From: an uncultured Eubacteriales bacterium
Lineage (GTDB): Bacteria; Bacillota; Clostridia; Oscillospirales; Oscillospiraceae
DNA length: 6,251 nt
NCBI GenBank assembly: GCA_900550705.1
Contig: URTG01000103.1
Location: 1-6,251 of the forward strand
Direction of reading: 5' to 3'
A model generated the notes under the pieces. It saw only the letters and a list, made by a program, of their open reading frames with translations. It ran no database searches and was not told the DNA's origin. Position 1 is the stretch's first letter; each line of letters starts with the position of its first letter. A program made the translations under genes and the position numbers. Shown piece after piece: positions 1 through 6,000 of this stretch.

Positions 1-42
1 TCCGAATCCTTTGGCCGGAAGAACTTTTTCGACAAGCTGTGA
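1..42 (+). CDS. C-terminal end of an upstream gene (partial, unidentified)
   Basis: Reading from base 1, thirteen codons (SESFGRKNFFDKL) lead to a TGA at 40-42. The gene would begin outside the window on the same strand. The fragment is too short to assign to a family. The basic/aromatic tail is compatible with a protein C-terminus, but the only support is an open frame with a stop followed by about 145 non-coding bases. One alternative is that this is simply intergenic DNA, because frame 2 is also open here. No clear terminator follows the stop, so some read-through into the next gene is possible. Confidence 0.4.
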   Translation, partial: SESFGRKNFFDKL

Positions 43-136
43 AACTATTTTCGCCTCTATTCCGTCTCATTGGATGCAGGGGAAGCGGACGGCGGGGACG
101 CTTGCCCGACACGCCGCAAAAAGGGCGGAGCGCCTC

Positions 137-164
137 TTGCATTTCCCGGGGATTATGGTATTCT
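137..164 (+). promoter_or_regulatory. Possible promoter of the exporter operon
   Basis: TTGCAT at 137-142 and TATTCT at 159-164 are separated by 16 bases. The -10 box is preceded by TGG, giving an extended -10 (TGN). The -35 matches the consensus at only three of six positions and the -10 at four of six, so the extended element would have to carry most of the recognition. Transcription would start near 171 and leave a leader of about 18 nt that just includes the ribosome site. The position is sensible but the match is modest. Confidence 0.35.
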
Positions 165-174
165 AGTACAGATC

Positions 175-183
175 GAGGAGGGG
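175..183 (+). promoter_or_regulatory. Ribosome binding site that fixes the exporter start
   Basis: GAGGAGGGG lies 5 bases before the ATG at 189. The same frame is open back to a GTG at 39. That longer form would add 50 residues rich in Arg, Gly and Ser that do not resemble the family and has no good ribosome site. This site therefore decides for the ATG at 189. Confidence 0.85.
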
Positions 184-188
184 ATACC

Positions 189-1406
189 ATGGACTACGAT
201 CAACTGCTGGATCTGGGCGCGGAGCTGGGCCGTTCCTTAATGGAAAGCGGCGCGGAGATCTATCGGGTGGAGGAGTCGGTCCACCGACTGCTGACGGCCT
301 ACGGCACGGACCCGCAGGTGTTTGCCATTCCCAGCTGTCTGATCGTCAGCGTGAAGGACCCGGAGGGGCGGGCACTGACCCGGATGTGCCGCATCCAGTC
401 CCACGGGACGGACATCGAGCTGCTGGAGCGGTGCAACGACCTGTGCCGCCGCCTGTGCCGGACGCCTCTCCCGGTGGACCGGGCCAGGCAGGCGCTGGAC
501 GAGGCCACAAGAGATGTGCCGCAGTATTCCACAAAGGTTCTGCTGCTCGGCTTTGCCATAACCACGGCGTTTTTCACCCTGTTCTTCGGCGGCGGGTGGC
601 TGGATTGGCTGGCCGCCGGGCTGTGCGGGCTGGCGGTGGGGCTGTGTATGCTCTGCGGGCAGAGATTCACGGGGACGAACCTGTTCTTCCGCACCGTCAT
701 CAGTGCGGCGGTGCTGTCCGGCGTGGCCCTGGTGCTGATGCGGCTGGGGATCGGGCGGAATCTGGAGAGCATTACCATCGGGACCTTGATGGTCCTGGTG
801 CCCGGCATGGCTCTGACCAACGCCATGCGGGAGATTATGGCCAGCGATCTGATCTCCGGCCTGACCCGGACGGCAGAGGCCATTCTGGTGGCCACCGCCA
901 TTGCCCTGGGCACGGCGGTGTCTCTGCTGGGGGGAGGTGCCGTGGGCCAGAGCGGGGGCAGCACCCAGTCCTACTTTTTGCCCAGCCTCTGGGCCGCCCT
1001 GGCCTGTATCGGCTTTGCCCTGCAATTCAATGTGCGGGGCTGGCGGGGCCTGCTGCTGTGCGGCGTGGGGGCCGGGCTGAGCTGGCTGGCCTACCTGGCT
1101 GCCCTGCTGTGGGGATGGAACGACGTTGCTGCCGCCTTTTTTGCCGCGCTGTGCGTGGGCGTGTTCTCGGAGATCATGGCCCGGGTCCGCCGCTGTCCGG
1201 TGACCGGGTATCTTCAGGTCGCGCTGCTCCCCCTGGTGCCCGGTGCGGGCATTTATCATACCATGGGCTACTGTGTGCAGGGCAGCTCCCAGCTGTTTCT
1301 ATACACCCTGCTGCACACCCTGGGCTTTGCCGCCGCCCTGTCTGTGGGGGCGATGCTGGCCACGTCGGTGCTGCGGGGACTGCTGCCCAAGCTGCACAGA
1401 GGCTGA
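189..1406 (+). CDS. Threonine/serine exporter family protein (ThrE-like, fused two-domain form)
   Basis: This encodes a 405-residue inner-membrane permease of the ThrE family, whose characterised member exports threonine and serine by proton-coupled efflux. A soluble N-terminal part (residues 1-112) opens with the family signature around SGAEIYRVEES (20-30). About ten hydrophobic segments follow between residues 116 and 395. The two family halves are joined in one chain. The first half (ThrE/DUF1212) carries LVPGMALTNAMREI (203-216) and SDLISGLTRTAEA (219-231). The second (ThrE_2/DUF3815) carries LLPLVPGAGIYHTM (346-359). The repeated VPG motif marks the pseudo-repeat. Many Firmicutes encode the halves as two separate small genes, so the fused form is worth noting. 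The start at 189 is chosen for its ribosome site. The stop lies 26 bases before the next gene, suggesting co-transcription. The true substrate is inferred from the family only. Confidence 0.92.
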   Translation: MDYDQLLDLGAELGRSLMESGAEIYRVEESVHRLLTAYGTDPQVFAIPSCLIVSVKDPEGRALTRMCRIQSHGTDIELLERCNDLCRRLCRTPLPVDRARQALDEATRDVPQYSTKVLLLGFAITTAFFTLFFGGGWLDWLAAGLCGLAVGLCMLCGQRFTGTNLFFRTVISAAVLSGVALVLMRLGIGRNLESITIGTLMVLVPGMALTNAMREIMASDLISGLTRTAEAILVATAIALGTAVSLLGGGAVGQSGGSTQSYFLPSLWAALACIGFALQFNVRGWRGLLLCGVGAGLSWLAYLAALLWGWNDVAAAFFAALCVGVFSEIMARVRRCPVTGYLQVALLPLVPGAGIYHTMGYCVQGSSQLFLYTLLHTLGFAAALSVGAMLATSVLRGLLPKLHRG

Positions 1407-1412
1407 ATTTTT

Positions 1413-1420
1413 AAGGAGGA
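1413..1420 (+). promoter_or_regulatory. Ribosome binding site with long spacer
   Basis: AAGGAGGA is an almost perfect anti-16S match, but 12 bases separate it from the ATG at 1433, longer than the usual 5-9. No ATG, GTG or TTG in the right frame lies closer. The only in-frame codon just upstream is ATT (1430-1432), so ATG 1433 stands. The long spacer may lower initiation. Confidence 0.8.
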
Positions 1421-1432
1421 TTTCCTGTTATT

Positions 1433-2320
1433 ATGAAGCAATGGATCAATCGCCGCCGCCTGGCGGCTCTGGTGGCCCTGGCCCTGGTGCTGGCCGCCGG
1501 GACGTCCTGCGGGGCGAAGCAGAAGGACGGCAGCGTCTCCGCCGGGAGCACCACCGCCCCGGCGGACGGCTCTGTCTCCGTCGCGGCGGCGGGCAGCGCG
1601 GGGGAAGGGGAGGACGTCTCCCAGCCCGACGGCAGCGTCTCCGCCCAGCCGGAGGAGCCGGCGGCCCCGGCCTATGATTTCTCCCAGCCCGCGCCGGAGC
1701 GGGACCCGGTGGACCTGGACTACTTTGACGACGCCGCCTTCGTGGGCGACTCCCGGACGGACGGCTTTCTCATTTACAGCGGCATCGGTCGGGGGGAGAA
1801 CCTGACCTCCAACGGCCTGTCCATCTTCAAGCTGGAGGAGAAAAAGGCGCTGACCATCGGCGGGCAGAAGTATACCCTGCTGGAGGCCCTGGCGCTGAAG
1901 CAGTATGGCAAGGTGTATCTGTCCCTGGGCGTGAACGAGCTGGGCTACTACAATGACCAGGGGTTTTACGACAGCTACTGCAAGGCCATCGACGACATCC
2001 GGGCCATTCAGCCCAACGCCGTCATTTACATCCAGGGGCTGATCCCGGTGAACGAGCAGGTGATCGCCGCCACCACCGGGCGGACCTACTTGACGAATGA
2101 GCACCTGCGGGTGTATAACGACCTGATGAAGCAGGCGGCCCAGGAGAAGCAGGTGGTCTTTCTGGACCTGTACAGCGCCTTTGTGGACGAAAACGGCAGC
2201 CTGCCCGCCGACGCCAGCGACGACGGCGTCCATCTGAAGGGCCCCTGGTGCAAGCAGTGGCTGACCTATTTGCAGAGCCACACCGTGGACTACGAGCCCC
2301 TCTATCCCAGCGGAGCCTAA
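1433..2320 (+). CDS. Secreted SGNH/GDSL-family hydrolase-like protein with Ser/Pro/Ala-rich linker
   Basis: This is a 295-residue exported protein. Residues 1-25 form a signal peptide (basic INRRR then a hydrophobic core) ending at Cys26. The residues before the Cys (GTS) are a poor lipobox, so lipid anchoring is possible but unsure. Residues 27-95 are a low-complexity linker with three DGSVS copies. The catalytic domain shows SGNH landmarks: GDSR (105-108) with nucleophile Ser107, a Gly in SNG (126-128), GVNE (166-169) with Asn168 as oxyanion residue, and DGVH (264-267) giving Asp264/His267. Such enzymes remove acyl, often acetyl, groups from esters; in this extracytoplasmic setting the likely target is a cell-wall or surface glycan, which is inference. 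It sits 26 bases after the exporter and 54 before a DUF4358 lipoprotein. All catalytic residues appear present, so I see no sign of decay. Confidence 0.85.
   Translation: MKQWINRRRLAALVALALVLAAGTSCGAKQKDGSVSAGSTTAPADGSVSVAAAGSAGEGEDVSQPDGSVSAQPEEPAAPAYDFSQPAPERDPVDLDYFDDAAFVGDSRTDGFLIYSGIGRGENLTSNGLSIFKLEEKKALTIGGQKYTLLEALALKQYGKVYLSLGVNELGYYNDQGFYDSYCKAIDDIRAIQPNAVIYIQGLIPVNEQVIAATTGRTYLTNEHLRVYNDLMKQAAQEKQVVFLDLYSAFVDENGSLPADASDDGVHLKGPWCKQWLTYLQSHTVDYEPLYPSGA
1526..1645 (+). repeat. Short in-frame repeats coding DGSVS in the hydrolase linker
   Basis: An 18-base unit coding DGSVSA occurs identically at 1526-1543 and 1628-1645. A diverged copy coding DGSVSV lies at 1565-1582. All three are in the reading frame (residues 32-37, 45-50, 66-71). 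They fall in the disordered stretch between the export signal and the catalytic domain, so they probably act as a spacer across the cell wall. Confidence 0.8.
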
Positions 2321-2374
2321 GAAACCGAGCCGCCCCCATGGGACGGAGCGCGGAAGGAAAAGGAGTGCAATACC

Positions 2375-2857
2375 ATGAGAAGAATGAAGCGAATGATGGG
2401 GCTGCTGCTGGCCGCCCTGTGCCTGGCGGGACTGGCGGCCTGCGGCAGCAAGACGGGGGGCGACAGCCAGCCCTGGACCCAGGAGCAGGCCCAGGCGGTT
2501 CTGGACTCCGGCGCATTTACCGAGGAGCTGACCGCCGTGGACGAGACCACCGCCTTTGCCCTGTATCACCTGGGGGACTACGACCTGAACGCCGAGCAGA
2601 TGAGCGCCTGCTTCGTCCGCAAGGCCGCCGGGGAGAGCTGCGAGGAGCTGGCCCTGCTGACCTTTGAAGACGATGCCGCCGCCCAGGCCGCCGGCGACGC
2701 TCTGAAGGACTACGTCCAGTCCCAGATCGACGCCAACGAGGGCTACCGCCCCGCCGGGGTGGCCAATCTGAAAAACGCCTGGAACGAATGCCGGGGGAAC
2801 ACCGTCCTCCTGGTGGTGGCCGGCGATCTGGACGCGGCCAAGGCCGCTGTGGCATAA
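2375..2857 (+). CDS. DUF4358 domain lipoprotein
   Basis: This is a 160-residue predicted lipoprotein. Basic residues (MRRMKR) and a hydrophobic stretch lead to LAAC (20-23), a textbook lipobox with Cys23 as the lipidated residue. After a short linker, residues 45-158 resemble DUF4358: a segment around LTFEDDAAAQAAGDAL (95-110), a long helix, then GYRPAGVANLKNA (123-135) and a hydrophobic strand TVLLVVAGD (143-151). The family has no established biochemical activity and I see no catalytic motif. From memory, DUF4358 genes in Clostridia often lie near MBOAT O-acyltransferase and SGNH genes, so a structural role in envelope acylation is plausible. The ribosome site AAGGAG (2360-2365) lies 9 bases before the ATG. 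Later Met codons at residues 4, 7 and 8 are less well placed. It is the last gene of the unit, ending 14 bases before a terminator. Confidence 0.8.
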   Translation: MRRMKRMMGLLLAALCLAGLAACGSKTGGDSQPWTQEQAQAVLDSGAFTEELTAVDETTAFALYHLGDYDLNAEQMSACFVRKAAGESCEELALLTFEDDAAAQAAGDALKDYVQSQIDANEGYRPAGVANLKNAWNECRGNTVLLVVAGDLDAAKAAVA

Positions 2858-2871
2858 GCCGAGGAATATCT

Positions 2872-2916
2872 GGCGCGCCGGAATGCAGGGATGCACTCCG
2901 ACGCGCCTGTTTTTTT
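2872..2916 (+). terminator. Strong intrinsic terminator of the exporter-hydrolase-lipoprotein unit
   Basis: A long hairpin has three paired blocks: GGCGCG/CGCGCC (2872-2877 with 2902-2907), CGGA/TCCG (2879-2882 with 2897-2900) and TGCA/TGCA (2884-2887 with 2892-2895). They are separated by single mismatches and closed by a GGGA loop. The stem is followed by TG and seven T residues (2910-2916). It begins 14 bases after the DUF4358 stop, so it should end that transcript. Confidence 0.93.
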
Positions 2917-2927
2917 GGAAAAGCCCA

Positions 2928-2956
2928 TTGAAAAACCGGGAGAGTCAGGGTATAAT
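2928..2956 (+). promoter_or_regulatory. Near-consensus housekeeping (sigma-A) promoter of the sensor kinase
   Basis: TTGAAA (2928-2933) and a perfect TATAAT (2951-2956) are separated by exactly 17 bases. The stretch just after is AT-rich, unlike the surrounding GC-rich DNA. Initiation is expected near 2963, giving a leader of roughly 95 nt before the kinase ATG. The promoter starts 11 bases after the T-tract of the preceding terminator, so the two transcription units are cleanly separated. Confidence 0.9.
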
Positions 2957-3009
2957 TAATGTGTTTTGATGAAAATAAACGGGTATTTATGTGCTCGATG
3001 GGATGAAAA

Positions 3010-3032
3010 TCGGTCCCGGAGGCGGGGACCGA
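3010..3032 (+). promoter_or_regulatory. Leader hairpin with GGAGG-bearing loop upstream of the kinase
   Basis: CGGTCCC (3011-3017) pairs perfectly with GGGACCG (3025-3031), and T3010 pairs with A3032, giving an 8-bp stem. The 7-base loop GGAGGCG contains a Shine-Dalgarno-like GGAGG. Six A residues follow rather than T residues, so it is not a terminator for this strand. It lies in the 5' leader about 25 bases before the start codon. Possible roles are mRNA stability, protein binding or modulation of initiation; none is demonstrated. I do not recognise a known riboswitch class. Confidence 0.5.
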
Positions 3033-3043
3033 AAAAAGAGAGC

Positions 3044-3048
3044 GAGGA
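3044..3048 (+). promoter_or_regulatory. Ribosome binding site of the sensor kinase
   Basis: GAGGA ends 9 bases before the ATG at 3058 and is the best-spaced match. A second purine run, GGGAG (3052-3056), is only one base from the ATG and too close to work. In this frame a TGA at 3004-3006 precedes the ATG and no other start codon lies between, so the start is unambiguous. Confidence 0.65.
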
Positions 3049-3057
3049 ACAGGGAGC

Positions 3058-6000
3058 ATGACAACTGGGACAAAGAGAAGCAGATGGACTGCGGCGATCC
3101 TGTTGACGGCGTGCCTGCTGAGTCTGCTGACCGGACCGGCCTGCGCCGCAGCAGACGGCGGCGAGAAGGTCGTTCGCGTGGGCTGGTTTGGGGACTCCTA
3201 CAATATCACCGGCGCCCACGGCGAGCGGAGCGGCTACGGATATGAGTATCAGCAGTCGGTGGCCGCTTACACCGGCTGGACCTATGAATATGTAAAAGCC
3301 GGGTGGCCCGACCTGCTGAAACAGGTAGAGTCCGGCGAGATCGACCTGCTCAGCGGCGTCTCCTACACGGCGGAGCGGGCGGAGACGATGTTGTTCTCTG
3401 ACCGGCCCATGGGGGAGGAGAAGTATTACCTCTATGCCGACATGGCCCACACGGACATCTCCCCCTCTGACCTGAAAACGCTGAACGGGAAACGGGTGGC
3501 TCTGATGGAGGGGAGCGTTCAGGCGACCCTGTTTTTCCAGTGGGAGGAGAAGCACGGTCTGCACCTGGAGCCTGTGTATGTGGAGAGTATCGAGGCCGCC
3601 ATAGAGAAGGCGCAGAACCGAGAGGCTGACTGTCTGGTTTCCGCCGAGACACCCCAGCGGGTCGCGGCCGGAATGTCCGGCATAGTGTTTGTGGGCAGTT
3701 CAGACATCTATTTTGTGGTCAATCGGGACCGCCCCGAGCTGAAGGAAGCATTGGATGTCGCCATGCGGAAAATTTCCTGGAATAAGCCGTTTTACGCCGA
3801 CGAGCTCCACCAGAAGTATCTTTCTGCCGCCGCCACTGCCGTCCTCACGGGGGAGGAGCAGGCTTGGCTGGCCCAGCACGGCGCCATCCGCGTGGGCTGG
3901 GTGAACCACGACACCGGCATCAGCGATTGGGACAAAAAGAGCGGTACGGTGCAGGGCGTGCTTACCGACTACCTCCGGCTTGCGGCTGACTGTCTTGACA
4001 ACCAGGAGCTGCGCTTTGAGACGGTCCGCTTCGAGTCTCAGGCGGAGGAAATTCAGGCGCTGAAAAATGGAGACATCGACATGATCTTCCACTTCAGTCA
4101 GGTTCCCTACGCGGCGGAGGACAACGGCCTGGTTCTGTCCAACACGGTGCTTTCCCCCCGACGTGTGGCGGTGACGGCGCAGAATTCCTTTGATGAGGGC
4201 GCAGCCCACACGGTGGCCGTGCAGGCGGACGATCAGATGCTGAAATGGAGCCTGTCCTACCGCTACCCCAATTGGACCATCGTGGAGTATGACAGCACGG
4301 CCCGGGCGGAACAGGCTGTGCGGAGCGGCAGGACCGACTGCCTGATCGCCAGCGCGGAGCGGCTGTCCCACTACATCGAGGATAGCAAGCTCTACAGTGT
4401 CTACCTGACCCAGCCGGACGATGCCGCCTTTGCGGTCCGGCGGGGAGATACGGTGCTGCTGTCTGTGCTGAACAAGACGCTGAGGACCATACCCTCCTCC
4501 AAGCTCACCGGGGCGCTGTCCATGTACGACAACTCCGCACGGCAGGTCACGGTGCAGGACTTTATAACGGATCATCTGACGATGGTCACGCTGGTGATAC
4601 TGGCAGTGCTCCTGGTGGTTCTGGCCGCGCTGCGGAGGTTCGTCCGGGCGGAGAACCGGACCCGGCAGCTGAATGAGGAGCTTCAGGGCAGCCAGCGGCA
4701 GCTTCAGGAGGCCCTGGCCCGGGCCGAGAGCGCAAACTCCGCCAAGACCGTTTTTCTGAGCAATATGTCCCACGACATCCGTACCCCCATGAACGCCATT
4801 GTGGGCATCACCGACCTGATGGCCCACGAACCGGGCAACTCGGACAGGATGCGCTCCTACATTGAAAAGGTGCAGATGTCCAGCCGGCATCTGCTCAGCC
4901 TGATCAACGATATTCTGGACATGAGCAAGATCGAGTCCAACGAGGTGGCGCTGAATCAGGATGCCATCTGTCTGGCGGACCAGGTGGACCAGGTGGATAA
5001 CATCATCCGGCCCCAGGCCGCGGAGCGGGGCCAGACCTTCACCATCCGCGCCCACACCATCGCCCATGAATATCTCGTGGGCGACGGTGTCCGCCTGCGG
5101 CAGGTGTTCCTGAATCTGCTGTCCAACGCGGTGAAGTATACGCCCTGCGGCGGCGAGGTCCGCCTTGACCTGGCCGAGCTGCCCTGCGGCGAGCCCGACC
5201 ACGCCGCCATTCAGATCCGGGTGGAGGACAACGGCTGCGGCATGACCCCGGAGTTTATTGCCCGCATCTTTCAGCCCTTCACCCGGGCGGAGAACTCCCT
5301 GACCAACAAGGTCCAGGGAACCGGCCTGGGGATGGCCATCACCAAGAACATCGTGGACCTGATGGGCGGCACGATCACAGTGGAGAGTGAGGTTGATAAA
5401 GGGAGCTGCTTCACAGTAAATCTGACCCTGCCCATCGACCGCAGCGTGGAGCATACCTGTGAAGCGGACCATGTCCTCTTGATTTCCGAGGAAAAGGCGC
5501 TCATTGAGAATGTCCGGGCCGCGATGGGGGAGACGGAGATTTCCCTTCATGTGGCGGGGTCGGTGGCCGAGGCCGGGGCGTTTCTGGCACGGAACCCGGT
5601 GGACGTGATCCTGCTGTCCGGTGGGCTGCACGACCCGGAGCTGGCCGCCGGCATCCGCCGTCTGCGGCAGTCCGCTCAGAATGCGATGCTCTTTTTCTGC
5701 TGCGACTACGCCCAGCAGGACCAGGTGCGGGACATTCTGGCCCAGAGCGGGGCAGACGGCCTGGTGGCCCGGCCCTTCTTCCTGTCCAACCTGTCCCGGG
5801 CCATGGAGAACATCCTCAGTCACACGACCGTCCCGGACGAGCAGAACCACTCCGTGCTGCGCGGAATGCGTTTCCTCTGCGCCGAGGATAACGAGCTGAA
5901 TGCCGAGATCCTGAAGGCGATTCTGGACATGAACGGCGCCGACTGCGTGATCTATCCCGATGGCAAGCAGCTGCTGGACGCCTTTGCCGCGGTGCAGCCC

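Noticed and set aside
39..188. GTG at 39 as the exporter start, overlapping the upstream TGA as a GTGA coupling junction
   Set aside because: The extra 50 residues are Arg/Gly/Ser-rich and unlike the family. There is no good ribosome site before 39, and a strong GAGGAGGGG sits 5 bases before ATG 189.
2321..2374. Possible terminator or promoter between the hydrolase and DUF4358 genes
   Set aside because: Only a short GC-rich patch around a CCATGG palindrome is present, with no T tract and no convincing -35/-10 pair.
1268..2896. A 542-codon open frame on the minus strand
   Set aside because: It spans the ends of three well-supported plus-strand genes and the terminator hairpin and has no recognisable domain. 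It is a shadow of GC-rich codon bias.
2959..3006. A possible leader peptide ATG 2959 to TGA 3006 (15 codons) ahead of the kinase
   Set aside because: The ATG lies upstream of the predicted transcription start (about 2963) and has no ribosome site. The later in-frame ATG leaves only a handful of codons.
3010..3037. The leader hairpin as an intrinsic terminator
   Set aside because: On the plus strand it is followed by A residues, not T. On the minus strand only ATTTTC follows and no minus-strand gene leads into it.
2991..3245. An 84-codon plus-strand frame starting at GTG 2991
   Set aside because: It overlaps the kinase start in another frame and has a charged low-complexity translation. It has no ribosome site or domain.
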